Assembly (NCBI GenBank): GCA_910589415.1
Contig: OU342634.1
Span: forward strand, 26,843,144-26,907,143
Source: Malachius bipustulatus
Taxonomy: Eukaryota; Arthropoda; Insecta; Coleoptera; Melyridae
Direction of reading: 5' to 3'
DNA length: 64,000 bases
Position numbers and translations under genes: made by a program. Below are positions 10,060 through 22,921 of the stretch, piece after piece (the first letter of the stretch is position 1; every line of letters starts with the position of its first letter). Under the pieces are notes generated by a model. The model saw only the letters and a list, made by a program, of their open reading frames with translations, ran no database searches and had not been told where the DNA came from.

Positions 10060-12184
10060 AGAATAGAGATAGATTATTCTTCAACGCTGGATGATTACCG
10101 GTCTAACTTTTTATAAAGTTTAATATTCAAAATAATTTAAACAAGTAAAAACTCCATAATAAAACTTTGTGGGATTTCGTCGTCCTTTTGTCTTTTTTTC
10201 GTCGTCGATCTTTTTTTATGAATAGGCAGCATAGATATGAAATTAACTGCTTCCAAGTCAGGTTTTAATAAGACGTATGTTGGGGGTTCCCTGTTTTGAT
10301 GTCAAGTTGATTTTCAATTAACTGTGGATTAAATTAAATTAAGGAACTCTGGGTGAATCTTTACAAACTAAATGAGAAAGAAACAAAAGGAAGGCGAATT
10401 AATTACATACTTAACTTAACAAAAAATATAATTCAATAGAATTAATAACATTGGTAGACTGCTCTGATCCATATTTGTCACTATTACTCGGATGTGTGGA
10501 ATCAAACTCAGCATTTCTTAATCCAACACGGCTTATTAGTATAGAGAGTTGTCATAACTACTGTGTTAAGGATGACAACTTTGTTTTGCTTGTTTGATTT
10601 CTCCCAATAAAAAGCACAGAACACCCTTACAATAATACCCCATTGAAATGCATTCTTGGAGTCTTGGAGAGGGATGACGCGTCGGGGTGTCAGTTCAAAC
10701 ATTGATAAATTAAGGTACGGTTTCAACAAAATGGTGATGAACACATATCACATAATGCATTTATGTAATGGCACTAAAGAACTTAACAATTCCTTGGGTC
10801 TCTGTTCGAGTGACTACACTGCCAGAACCATTGAGTGCGAGACATGCGTTATTCAAATTTTCGGTGTGCTTTGAGAGGAGCTTTGAGAAAAAAAAAACAT
10901 TGAAGCCGGTTACTGAAGTTCCTATTCTATTGTAATATGTATAATCAATGAGCACGTCATTTTAAAACCCGTTAAAATCTAATCCGGCTTACATGCAATG
11001 TTATTGTGTCCTATGGTAGCCGCTTTCAGCAGAAACTTGTAAGATAGGAAGCCAAGAGGGTCGAAACCAAGTTTGGTAATTCCATGATATTATGATTTAA
11101 TGGATGGCTTATTATTAAGTTCATAAACTTGTAATCACTGCTCTTCCTAAGGTGCCAATTTAAGTGTAGTCAATACTGGTAGCCTGTACCTCAGTTATGG
11201 GGACTCGTATTGAATAACGAGGTATCATCATGTTTTTGTTGAAATTAACTTTTCTGATTTAAATTATTGCAAATCAATTCCTACACCATAAATTTACACC
11301 TTACGTCGACAATATAAGTCTAATGGAAATCTCCAGCTACCAACATGACAACTGTATGTACTTGCTCTCAGAAGGTTGTTGAATAGAATATCTTAAGACT
11401 TTACACCAAAACACCAAAGACTACAACACCAAAACGCCTTCGTTGCAATGAGCTTTTACCACAGCAACTTTAATTTTTATGAACATTGGGAATCAAATTG
11501 TTTCGAGGATTAATAATGTGTCACTGTTCATGCCTAGGGACTGAACTTTTACAACTATTTATGACTTGATGTCGAAAAAATTCAGTGAAAAGTAACATTT
11601 TTGTACCTATTCATAATATAAAGTCCAATAAAATATTTTCAGGGTACTAGATTTTTGGATCAATTTCAGTAACCAATAATAACAAATCAGATTTGCAAAA
11701 ACAATTACAGCTAGTATAATAAAGGCTCGTGAAGTTAACGGGCAGATTTTTGGGGCCGTTTCTAGAAAAGGTATCGACCATAGGTGGAAAATATAGCAAT
11801 TTAGTGATTCTTTGCATGAAAGGGATTACAAAAATGTCAATAAAAGTTATTTGAAGTCTATATTAGCTTTAAAAATGGTATCAGAAATCTACTGGTTAGC
11901 TTAATGGGCCTATATAATTCTGGCTGTAAGTGTGTTAAAGCCGCAATTATTACGAAATAACTTTTTTTTTAGAGAGAACACCCCTTTTTGTAATTAAAAA
12001 AAAGCATAGAAAATTTGCGCATCAAAACTTTTGGCCGGCGGCATCAATTAGCTCATAATAAGTGCTTAATTTTCACATTGCCAAATTAATGTTTTATTCC
12101 GGAGCTGAAGGCTCTTTTACAATGTTATGAGATGACATGTTTTTTATGTAAATTTCAAGCAATTCTCATTTTTAAAAAGCTCGT
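10060..12184. other. No gene seen
   Basis: AT-rich non-coding sequence. Short ORFs at 10.5-10.95 kb overlap on opposite strands without recognisable content. Confidence 0.5.
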
Positions 12185-12959
12185 TTTCAAAAAGCTCCTA
12201 TAGCTTTACCTTTTAAGATTAGTGTGCGAAATTTTTTAAGTTTGGAAATTTTAGGTTTCTTGTAAAACTTATACCTATAGGTCTTTGAATTTTCGTAAAA
12301 AAAAAACTTAATTTTCGTAAATCAATTAACAGAATGGGAAAAACGTTTTTCGAACTTCACGCTAGTGTAAATCTTTTTTAAATTTTTTCTCCTAATAAGC
12401 CAATAGCAATCAAGGGTGGTAGAAGGGCAAAAATGGCTAAATTTCTATAACCGTTTGATGAGCAATGAGCATATTTTTGAAGGAATTGAACTGAAATTTT
12501 TACAGTAGACAGCTATCCTAATAACCTTTAACCTTCGAAAATTTCAATATAATATAATATTTCGAATAATGGCGGAGATATTCAAAACTATCATGCTTAT
12601 TTCTCCAAAATTTCAAATTTTATATTTATAGAACGCCCCTGTAAATAGCTACATGTAACCTTTCAAACTATATAGTATAAAATTTAAAACCTTTATTTAG
12701 AACCTATATAGATGACTGTGTATTTTTGTTACTAAGAAACCGTTGTTTATATAGGGGTGTCCTTCAAGTTTCGCAAAAACTCGTTCTTGTCACTCGTCTA
12801 CAGGTCGTGATTTGTTATTCTAGATGAAATTTATTTTTGTAATAGTTAGATGTCTCGTGAGAGTTGTCTGGTATTGCATTTGAAAAATATCGGACAAGTC
12901 GTTACAAAATGGCGGCCTTTTGAATTATTCTTAAAACTGCTATTTTTCTTGAACATTTG
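12185..12959. repeat. Family X repeat fragments
   Basis: Carries AAAAATGGCTAAATTTCT, GAAGGAATTGAACTGAAATT and CAGTAGACAGCTATCCTAAT, the core of a repeat also at 28.7-29.3, 38.4-39.9 (inverted) and 53.7-54.26 kb. The ATGGCGGCCTTTT motif near 12.91 kb belongs to the same family. Foldback B directly abuts it. Confidence 0.65.
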
Positions 12960-14429
12960 TATACAGGGTACCCGTTTTTAGAGAAAATTCATGGGGATCT
13001 CAGTTATCTTAAGAGATACGAAGTCGGTTATATGGGGGCAGAGTTGCGTTTTTTTTGTGCCGATTAGCAATCTGAAAAATCTGAGGTGTCATTATTAGTT
13101 GTCAAAATATTATAAAAAAAACGAAATCTGCAATTTTTGTTTTTATTTTTTATTTAGGCAATGACCAATCAAGCTATAGCCGTTTTCAACTGAAACATTC
13201 TTAGGATACTTTTCAACAAGGAATCCAAAAATAATTTCTAAATCGCTTTAGCTCTCTAAAGTATGTCCCCGGATCGACTTTAAAAGAGGAAAAACTTTTT
13301 TGTTTTCGATTTCTCAGAAAATTTCGTTCTTGATGATCTGGCCTGCTTGATTTCAAATCCCCAAAACAAAAGTTACTTTTTAGGTAACTCAAACGGTTCT
13401 TGAGATAACATAATTTTTCTTTAATAATTGGAATTTTTTTCATATGTAATTTAATTTTTTCTGAAGAAATTCAAATAATCGTAACATGAAATGAAATTCT
13501 CAAAAAGGACAACTATTAATTTTCTATTCGAATAATGCTCTCCTCCTTTTTCTGCACAGATTTCAATGCGAGCTTTCCCAGTTCCGTAACATTGAATTAG
13601 ATAAATTCTGTTGTAAAGTCAACATTATAGCATACAGTAGATTAATTTGCAGTTCAATTGATTTGTTAGATTTGACAACTGCTGTCAGTGTTGTTTTTCA
13701 ATGAAATCATCATACCAAGCTTACGTCTAAAAATTACGAAAAAAAAATTAAGTGCAATTATTGAAGAAAAATTATATTATCTCAAGAACCGTTCGAGTTA
13801 CCTAAAAAGTAACTTTTGTTTTGGGGATTTGAAATCAAGCAGGCCAGATCATCAAGAGCGAAATTTTCCGAGAAATCAAAAACAAAAAAGTTTTTCCTTT
13901 TTTAAAGTCGATCCGGGGACATACTGTATATGGATAAGCATCGATAATCAATTTCCGATTTTTTTATGGGCGCCATATTGAATTTTTTCCCTTTTTGAAG
14001 GCCATTTATTTTTCTGATTACCAAAATGTATAACACTTTAAGTTACAATATTTTGAAAAAATTCAATATAAAAAGTCCATAAGAATAAAAAATATAACTA
14101 TCGATTTTTCGCAATCTTTAAGTGTTATTTTAGAGAGATTTGAAAATTATTTTTGGATTCCTTGTGAAAAAGTGTCTTGATAATAAAAATGGATAGCTTG
14201 ATTGGCCATTAAATACGTAAACAAATAAAATAAAATAAAAACAGAAATTGCAAATTGCATATTTTTATTCAATATTTTGACAACTAATAATGACAGCTCA
14301 GATTTTTTTTCAGATTACTAATCAGCACAAAAATAACCAACTTTTTGTCCCAATTTAACCGACTTCGCATCTCTTACGATAACTATATAAGATCCCCGTG
14401 CATTTTCTATAAAAACGGGCACCCTGTAT
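12960..14429. mobile_element. Foldback element B (~1.47 kb)
   Basis: Ends are TACAGGGTACCCGTTTTTA and the inverse of CGGGCACCCTGTAT. Arms extend inward for ~600 bp with indels. The 76-codon minus ORF (13213-13443) and the 97-codon plus ORF (13688-13981) are the same arm sequence read outward from both sides (both contain SYLKSNFCFGDLKSSRPDHQ), so neither is taken as a gene. Confidence 0.85.
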
Positions 14430-16354
14430 GCAGAAAATTTTCATCAAATGAACAGAATAAGAAGAACGAATCTCGCGTTGTTGAATCTCAAGTTGATGTA
14501 AAAAGTTTGTCCTTTAGTCTTTAGTTTACCAGTGGCGTAAGTAGAAAGTCGGATGTCCATTATAAGACGCTTTTTTAAAGGAAATAAACTAAAATTTTCA
14601 CACAAAACAACTAATATTAATTTGACATGACCTTTCAAAATTTCAACAACCCTAGTTTTTTGTTTTTAATTCTATCAGGTTATTTCAGATGGTGATTTTA
14701 TTGATTTGACACAATTTTTTCGTCTTTATTTTTCAACAAGTAAAAAACAAGGATCTTTTTGAGAGTATTTGTTCTGGGTCCTCTTAGGCGGGTCGTCGTC
14801 TGGAATGCAAAGTTGTCTGGAATGAAAGGGCCTACTTTCTTACTGAACAAATATTTGAGGAGCTCAGGAAAATAAAATTATGCCAGGTTTGAAGGAGTAA
14901 AGGACGGAATTAATACTGGGAAATAATAACCTTGAAAGAAAGGCCTCTTCAAATATGTGAAAGAATTGCATTTATTGTTATTGCGTTAAAATTTTAGGTC
15001 TCCGTCTAATTGAAGACATTATTCAGTTGTTATTTATACTGGAGGAAAGTAAAATTGTGAGAACAGCCAAGGCGATCTTTCAATAATAATTGGTCTAACC
15101 ATAAAACTGTTTCTGTTTTCTTTTCTTCCTAATTATCAGAAGAGAACAATTGAAACAATACTGGTAAAATGCTGTTACTTATTCACTAAAATGATTTATT
15201 AGGCTATTCTTTTGAATTTGGCATGATGATTGGCTCGAAACAACTAAACAAGTAGTAAGTATCTCATGTTATTCTCTTCATTGTAAGTACAGTAATTTAT
15301 GTAATTATTCTTAATAATGATTTAATTGGATTAAATAAGCATACATATTTCAATTAATTTCTGTTATTATAATATACCTACTCGTACCTACTAACCTATC
15401 AATTTCACAAATTAGCAAATTAATAATTATTATATTTCAAGAGAAATATCGTCAGAAGATCTCTCCCAAGTCTTCGGTTATTTTGATGTTGATGATGTTC
15501 TCCTACGAGCTGAGCTGATTTATGATTATCGTATTTTTATTCAAAGCGCTAATATATCGGTCTATAAATAATTTCTCGTATTACTAGTATTATAGGTAAT
15601 CGCGATTTCAGATACCTACCTAATACTGAAATTTGTGAAATTTTCTCTACTTTGATAAATAATTTGTAATGTGAGAATAATTTTCTATTTATAATTAATT
15701 ACCAAAACTTTCACTTTATGATATTTGATTTTGTTAGATTTATCGTTTTTAGATTAGTTGGTCCGTTTGAAGTTTTGCTTTCTAGCAGAGGTTTTTATCA
15801 TCTTGGTCAGCAAGCTGTATTTTAATATCCGAATCATTTACCTACCTATAACGAAACAATAATCATTGTAAGAATATTCGATTTTTTCCCTGTGGATATA
15901 ATTTCACACCAACCAATTTTTTTTTTTTATGTAAGTCAAGAACGTCGCTAATAAGAACGCTAACGTCGCTAAGAGACGTTATTTTTAGTGGGAGGGTCGG
16001 AGGTCGTTGAAACGAGCCTGTTTACCCTCTTCTTTTTGCGATGTATCGTGTCGTCCTGGTCTTTAAAGCTCACAATACGCCATGTATTGTCCGGGTGTCA
16101 AGTCGTGGACGTGTAAGTAAGATTTGTTGGCAGAGCATTTTGATCAGTGGGAATTTTTCACGAGCTTATATAGCTATATGTGGTCATAGAAATTGCACAT
16201 TGCTCGATTCTCAAGCCCTGTCAGTCGTTAACCCGTAGGAAAAAGAGAGTATATCTATCTTGAAAAATATTGAGGGGAAATATTACTAATAGGTAATAAT
16301 TATTATTATGTGATAGTTTTGAATCATCATGCTATACTTGACCCTAATGAACAG
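14430..16354. other. No gene seen
   Basis: AT-rich. A short GC-richer patch near 15.95-16.24 kb has TAACGTCGCTAAGAGACGTTA (small hairpin) and a 65-codon ORF with no recognisable features. Confidence 0.5.
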
Positions 16355-17415
16355 GACCATAAGTAACAATAAAAAGAGTGTGTTTTTATTGCATGAATTC
16401 CTCGAGTGGTCATTAGGGATTGAAAAATCAGCGGAGTACCATTAAATTAGAGAGTATAAATTAGAGATAGAGGTGAAAAAAATCAATAATTAGTTGATTC
16501 TCCTGACATTACTGCATTTCTCTCTAACTAAATCGCTGCCTGAGAACTTGCAATAAATTATGTGGTCTCTCTGGAGCGGATGTTTTCGCCTTCTCATCTT
16601 CTCAATTCGATCGCACATTGAAGCATTACATTAAAAATGTTTAAATAAGTTTTTGTGGGTATAGTACCTTGAATTTTTCAATATAATTTTTTGTTATGTT
16701 CATGGAAGTAGTTTCACATCAATTAGCAATGGCGAATACTATTTTGTGCTTTTTTCGTTTGTATTCCATTTTATATAAATAAAATAAAAAATAAAATAAA
16801 TAAAAATAAAACACACCCCTTTCAGCTATTTAATTAAATCTCGAAAACGAAGCAAGATTCAGGTATAGCTAATAGAGAATATTTTGTAGATAATGCGGTT
16901 TCACATCGAAATAATTTATTTGAGAACTTTATGAAAAAATTCTTGTGTCAAAAATATTTAAAAATAACTTGAATCAAGGCAAAAAATCAATTATTTTTTC
17001 TTTTTCATTCTTTGTGCGTCTGAAGTTTTCTGAGCGGAGATAGGTGTAGGCCTTGCTCCACAGAAAAACAAATAGATTACATTGTCTAAAAAATGGTGTA
17101 TTTAAAAAATCATATTTGGAACAAAATTGACTGAGGTGAAGCCGCTTAGGCTTTTGTTTTAAACGTTTTTTCTTTTTTCGTTTTTCAATGTAAAATTGCA
17201 TTATCTACATAATATTCTTTATTAACTATACCTAAATTTTGATTCGTTTTCGAGATAGGTATAATTAAAAAACTGAAAGGGGTGCAGTTTTTCACCCCTC
17301 TCTACAACTTCCACCCTCTAATTTAATAGCACTCCACGATTTTTTATTCCTTAATGACCATTTGAAGGATTCATGCAATTAAATTCCACTCTTTTGATAG
17401 TTCCTTTCTATAATA
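16355..17415. mobile_element. Foldback element N (~1.06 kb, diverged arms)
   Basis: Outer arms match as inverses (TTGCATGAATTCCTCGAGTG, GGTCATTAGGGATT against TTAATGACCATTTGAAGGA, TTCATGCAA). Inner arms match too (TCTCGAAAACGAAGCAAGAT against ATTCGTTTTCGAGAT, with CACCCCTTTCAG inverted as CTGAAAGGGGTG). Divergence suggests an old insertion. The Lys-rich minus ORF at ~17.0-17.2 kb is incidental. Confidence 0.7.
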
Positions 17416-18752
17416 CATAATCAATAGCCTACTAGGGCATTAAATGCATTCGAAGAACTCGAAGAACAGTGAGATGAAAAATTTTTCGAAAATTATAAAA
17501 TATAATATTAAACCATAAATTTGATAACATTTAAAAAATGGTCGTTGCTAGATGAGCTAGTTCTCGAAGGTTAAATAACAAATCATATTTAAATTCACGT
17601 TTTAGTAGTTAAAATCCTAGTTAAAACCGATGTTCCCTTCTAATTCTTGATTCGCCTGCTTTTAGATCAAGCGGCCAATGTCATGTTTATAGATTTATTA
17701 TTTCAGCCATATATTTTCGAATTTTCAAAGACTACTAGATCATGGAGTTTTCATAGCCAAGTTTTGTTTCTTTGATTTATTTATTTATTTGGAGGCAACA
17801 CTACTCAGACAGAATAGGTACCTACAATAATTCCAATTGTATGGTAGAGTTTACAAAAAAGAACTTAGAAGTTCACAATAAAAAATGACTTCGGTACAAT
17901 AATAATCAAGACAAAAAATTTAAGCATATTTAAAAAAAACATCTTAAACTTGAACTAAAATGATACTTTCATGCATATCACTGACTTATTTACAAGGCCC
18001 GTCCGAAATAGGTAATCCTAAAGATCAAGGAAACCAAAAATCAATTTTTAAAAATCAATAAAAATTCAAAAAATTTTCTTTTTTTGGAATAAAACAAACA
18101 TTTTCCACAAAGTCCTTAGATCTAGAATTCAAATCATCATAATTGAGAACCGGATGCCAAGACCCATCACTCAGAAACCGATAAGTTTGAAATTGTAGAA
18201 ACGGCACTTAGTGAGTAGCCACAAACAGATTTCGAAATCATTGTATTCCCGCAATAGATTCCAATCGATAATGTTGGGTGGTTGCGGTCTTCGTCAACGC
18301 CGCAACTCAAGTAACGTTCATCCGGGCAATACAATGAATGTTCAATTAGATTATAAACTCTAATCTTCCCTAGTTCGTCCCATAACTCCCATAGAACATT
18401 ATTGGACCCTTTTGTCTCCAAAAGCTTACGACGAAGGCTGGGAAGCCCAAAATTAAGAGCGGTAGAAAATATTTTAAATTTATGTACAATAGTACAATAA
18501 TTCAGTACCTGATGCTAGATAATCGCAAACATTGACTTTTTGTAGAAGTCAATAATGGTCCAATTTATTTAATTTAAATGCGTTAATTTAATAGCTATTA
18601 ATGTAACGTTATTACTACGTTAATTATTGATCATTGATTATACCTATAATTAAATTAGATGTTGTTAGTCTTTTTTAGTTTTATTTTGAGCCAAATTTAA
18701 TGAGACTTTACGTTAGTTTGAAGTGTATCCATTCATTCAATAAGGACCAGAA
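17416..18752. other. No confident gene
   Basis: A repeat arm (CTAGATCATGGAGTTTTCAT) lies near 17.73 kb. The 84-codon minus ORF at 18167-18421 has a fairly protein-like composition (for example CPDERYLSCGVDEDRNHP) but is unassigned and may be a transposon fragment. Confidence 0.4.
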
Positions 18753-18938
18753 TACAGGGTGCATGTCCAGTTTAAATGGCAGTACATGGGAATCTTGGAA
18801 ACTATAGATACGAAATCGGTTAAATTATAGAAAAGTCGGGCAATTTTACGCTCATTAAGAATCTGAAAAGAATTCAGGCGTTACTGAAATATCCTGAAAA
18901 AACCTATCCATCTGACATTTAAAAAATTTTAAAAGCCG
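18753..18938. repeat. Solo foldback arm related to element D
   Basis: ACAGGGTGCATGTCC is followed by AATCGGTTAAATTATAG and CTGAAATATCCTGAAAAAAC, CCATCTGACATTT, in the same order as the left arm of element D. No inverted partner was found nearby. Confidence 0.55.
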
Positions 18939-20352
18939 ACTTAAAAGCGCACACATTTCATAATCAGCAGGGGTGACTGCGCGAGAAGATGAACAGGGCG
19001 AGCTTGGAGTGGAAAAGTGGTATAAATCTGTACTGATAATTTTCCCATAAAGTCGTAGAGAAAAAATTGTACACTTCTCGCGGAGAATGACTATTATTAT
19101 TCACAATTATACGTAACTTTTGTTGTTCGTTTGCGGGAACGTCTATCATTCTTCGCTGGTTGAAGAATATTATAAAATTTTGTGTAAAGAGTTAGGAAGT
19201 TAGGAGTTAGGAAGACTTTATATTCCAATCCTGCATAAAATTTTAATGAGATCTAAGTAATAACGAATACCTATTATTATTTATAGTAGCAATCAAACGA
19301 TAATGCATTTGTGAAGCATGAAAAGTGCATTCCAGTTACGATACATTCTTGAAACAGATTGAAGTAACTGTAATATTTCCCTCCTTCTTCCAACCACTTA
19401 CACGTGATGTATAATTTAAAACAATAATAGAGATCACGTGTAAATTATATGGAGTTATTATTGTCACAGTATGCAGTTACAAGTTACAAGTTACAAGTTG
19501 TGCTGGTATGTGAAAAAATAACAACTAGTGTTACAAACGACCGTTTGTTCCAGATGTTCACACTGTATTACCTATACCGCGTCCATTGCGAATTGGCGGT
19601 ACGATTGACTTGACTAGCTACCTATCCAACTTAATTGAATTTTACAGAGAATAAATGAAAATAGGTCCATGAACAAAAATATTTTTGAAGTGGGCTCAGA
19701 TAATTTTTGAGCTTAAAAATAAGTTTAAAAATATTTCAACTAATAAGAATCATTTCAATCTTATGGTTTCAATAATAATTATTGCCAGCAATCCAACACC
19801 TGGGCACGTTTTACCTTCATAACAATCACGTTGCTCACGAAAAAAAATTGTTGCATTTTCTAAACCAGTTGTTAACTAGCGAAGTGTTATTAACATAATT
19901 TGCATTTCTACTAAATCGACGAAAAACACAACTCTATCAATAATTTGAGATCTACCAAACCTTCTAGAGTGGTAGAAAACTACAAGTCTCTATGCGCTCA
20001 GGTGATGAGGTGTTCCTGTGGAAAGTCAAAGAAGCTCTGCTGCTATTGCCTGGAGACACAAATATTTCAGCAAAATACTTTTAATCGGTTCAGGGGTACT
20101 GCGGACTACTTCCTAGATGAAGAATTCTGATTGATAGACTTTTAGAAGAAACTGATAATATATTTCGAGAACTTTGACACGTTGTTAATAAACCTACTTA
20201 TTAACAGTCTAGTAAGTTTTAGGAGTAGTTTAACTGTTATCGTTCCCTAAACTATCTAATGGTACATGGGCATTTCTGATTATATTTATATTAAGTGTTA
20301 TCGTTACACTTCGTTTGTAACCCTTCATCATTTTCTTAAAGATCTTCTTTTC
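18939..20352. other. No gene seen
   Basis: AT-rich. ACAAGTTACAAGTTACAAG is a short tandem near 19.49 kb, and an ACACGTGAT...ATCACGTGT inverted pair lies at 19.4-19.44 kb. Confidence 0.5.
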
Positions 20353-20764
20353 TTAAAGGGCCATACTCACAATTGGGCGTATAAAGGCTACCTCTCGCAT
20401 ATTACACGAAGTAATGATTAGATCGCATGTAAGACGAAAATTCCTGAAAAGGATGTGGTATCCTGGACACGATATCTCAAACTTCACGACTATTTCGTTT
20501 GGGGTTGGGTTGAAGAAAAAGGATTTTCCTGATTCTGTTCAATCAATCGATCCCTTGGCTTGTTCCCTGCTGTCTGGAGTCAGCCCTCTTGAACCATTTG
20601 TGCCACTCCTAGCAAATCTGTGTCATATCCGTCGAAGAAGTCCATCGTCATCATGCCATTGCTGCTCGTCTCCTCTTTCAGGTGAAGACCTGTCAGGTCA
20701 GATGGTCTTAGCTTTTGCGCATTACGTGTCTGAATCAACTTAAACTTATTTGTTTTTCAAATGT
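20353..20764 (-). pseudogene. Decayed coding stretch, unrecognised
   Basis: Two long minus-strand frames join across a single frameshift near 20.6 kb. The first contains LRPSDLTGLHLKEETSS and MMTMDFFDGYDTDLLGVAQ. The second contains GLTPDSREQAKGSID, one stop, then TESGKSFFFNPTPNEIVV and KFEISCPGYHILFRNF, ending at a TAA. Balanced amino-acid use and codon-like composition suggest a once-coding region. The plus-strand 109-codon ORF over it is the shadow. I do not recognise the family. The minus-strand ORF at 21180-21560 could be an upstream piece of the same unit. Confidence 0.38.
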
Positions 20765-21179
20765 GTCATTCAGAAAACGCTATTGTTTTTTTAAATAATA
20801 CTTAGGAATATTACAAACATAACATGAACAACCTCATAAAAAAATGTAAAGTTTTCAAATTTATTATATATTATAAATTATAGTTTAATTATATTATATA
20901 TTAATGTATTGAAATATATATCACAAAATAGCCACTCAGCTGATCAACTCCTCATTTTACCATTTTGACCGGGGCCTGGGCGACCGGCATTCAACCTAAG
21001 ATGCAACAGTCGCGCCACGGCGGCGGCCGCCGGTGAAACTAAAACCTTGTGCTAAAAACTGTGCCGTTTTCAGTAGCTGTAAAGGCAGGTAGTGCGTACA
21101 CCGTAACCTATCTACATCGTGCTCGATTAATTAAAAAATTAATTATTAATATTAATTTTTAAGTATTAATTTTTAAGTA

Positions 21180-21560
21180 TTAATAATTATTAAAACATAA
21201 AAATAAAAAAAAATAATTACCCCAAAAAAATTTTACAGGAGCGTTGTTAAGTAAAAGAAAATTTTTCTGCTTCAATAATTTTTTTATGAATTTTTTTTTT
21301 CTAATTGTGTCCCTTTGCATTGGGGAAGCTTGCACACGATCTGAGAGATTCATTATTTTGTCTACATCTTTGGAAAATTTCATCAAGTTAAATCGAGTTG
21401 TTAAGCCAGCATGACACACTGTCTTCGGAAAATCAGGTTCTTCAGGAAATAGACTTAAATGCATGATGATAACTCCCAAACCATCAATTTTCCGATCAAA
21501 CATATGAAGGTTAGATCGATGCGTATTGAGGTCCTCTATCACCCTGCTTCCTTGATCCAT
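21180..21560 (-). CDS. 126-codon ORF, unrecognised
   Basis: ATG at 21560 opens a frame with protein-like composition in its first ~95 residues (for example MFDRKIDGLGVIIMHLSLF and MKFSKDVDKIMNLSDRVQ). It then decays into AT-rich, Lys/Phe-rich sequence, suggesting the true coding end is earlier or lost. No motif, signal peptide or membrane segment was recognised. It may be a retroelement or gene fragment related to the decayed stretch just downstream on the same strand. Confidence 0.3.
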   Translation of the reverse strand: MDQGSRVIEDLNTHRSNLHMFDRKIDGLGVIIMHLSLFPEEPDFPKTVCHAGLTTRFNLMKFSKDVDKIMNLSDRVQASPMQRDTIRKKKFIKKLLKQKNFLLLNNAPVKFFWGNYFFLFLCFNNY

Positions 21561-22646
21561 CACGACAAAAAAGCACTATGCTTAATTAAGCATATTGTTC
21601 GTCAAGTACTTAAAATAAAATGATCCGATCTTGCTGAAATGTTTTGTATATTATCGGAATAACGAGGACACTATCTTCAAGAATTTTCAAGCTTCCATGT
21701 GCAGTAGGTTTTGACTTTTGAGTAATATAAATTCTGATAAAACGTGGTTTTTGAGCTTTCAAGGCTATTTGCAAGCAAACATTTGCACCTAGTGACCTCT
21801 ATCAGTACTTTTTTTTAGAGAATTTCAAAGCGAACAACTTGTTTGATGAACAAACTGTTTTTTGTTTGATGAATTATAAAATCAAGCAGTGCACCAATTT
21901 GTAAGCAAACTTACGGTATTAAAGTACACCCTAAAACGAAGCGATAATATTGCCAATACCTCAAAAATCCTATCAAAACTTCCCACCGTTTAGCCTAGTT
22001 CTATATTTTAGTATTTTAATATTAAAACGAAACCACCCTGTATCTATCTAGATCAGAATTCAATTGGTTAAACATCAGCTATGGAACGTGGCAGTATTAA
22101 GCTTAAGGGCCTTGAGTGTAGAAATTCGATTGCGTTTATCAATTTACGTTATATGAGTCTAATGAGGAAAACTCCCTTGCACTGGGATAAAGACATTTCG
22201 TAATACAGGAGAAGTTAATTACCTGTGTTACATTACATGAAAGCATTCTGTGAGGGTAACAGTAATTAAATAACCTACACGAACATTATCTGATGATGAC
22301 TCAAGAAGTTTTGCTACAGAAAGTGACCGAACCATCGTTTAGAACCCTTTGTGGAATACTACGCCCAATTATGGCGTCAGAGGAGATATTCTCCCGCATG
22401 CACCTATACCATCAGCACTAGCACATACAGTCAAGGTATTAACAGTTAATTCATTTTCATATGGGAGTCACCATGCAGTATAATTTCTATAAACTTAATA
22501 ATCATATATAAAACTTATTTTTTTATCAATCCATAAAGAGATTCAAATGATAACTCGTCACCTTAAAACAGAACTAGCCTAAGTCTATTTTTGCCAAAAA
22601 CGAGTTTTTTATACAAAACAATAGAGAAAGGTGTCGCCGATCGAAT

Positions 22647-22921
22647 GCAGAACTAGTCTAAGTCCTAACAATTCTATTTATCCCGTATACGGTAAATTAC
22701 AAATAAGCCTATGTCCAAGGGTGCTCAAATTTTTAGTGCAGAACTATCCTAAGTTCGCGAGAAAGAACCTATGTCAATGCTCCAGTAAACAATTTTCAAT
22801 GCAGAACTATGCTTATTACCATAAGGTAACCTATGTTAGTGTTGTGTTAGGACTTATTCTAGTTCGGCTTTCAAATAACATCCTATGTCCAACACAAATG
22901 GTGGACTTAGGTTAATTCTGC
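22647..22921. repeat. Small palindrome with repeated TCCTAAGT/CCTATGTCC words
   Basis: Termini GCAGAACTAGTCTAAGTC and GACTTAGGTTAATTCTGC are inverted copies. Inside, GCAGAACTA-TCCTAAGT and its inverse-like AACCTATGTC recur every ~40-50 bases. The 94-codon ORF across it is a by-product of the repeats. Confidence 0.6.

Noticed and set aside
11711..12370. Possible inverted ends CGTGAAGTT / AACTTCACG
   Set aside because: Only about nine bases match convincingly; too short to call an element.
13213..13981. Two apparent paralogous small proteins
   Set aside because: They are the two arms of foldback B read from opposite strands.
18167..18421. 84-codon minus ORF with several cysteines
   Set aside because: No recognisable family, and the upstream sequence is stop-rich; possibly a transposon fragment but not supportable.
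20414..20743. 109-codon plus-strand ORF
   Set aside because: The minus strand over the same DNA has the more protein-like, longer-range reading; the plus ORF is Ser/Pro-rich by complement.
20938..21060. GC-rich patch with GGTTGAATGCC on the minus strand, B-box-like
   Set aside because: The A-box/B-box spacing is too short for a tRNA-like head, and no poly-A or target duplication was found.
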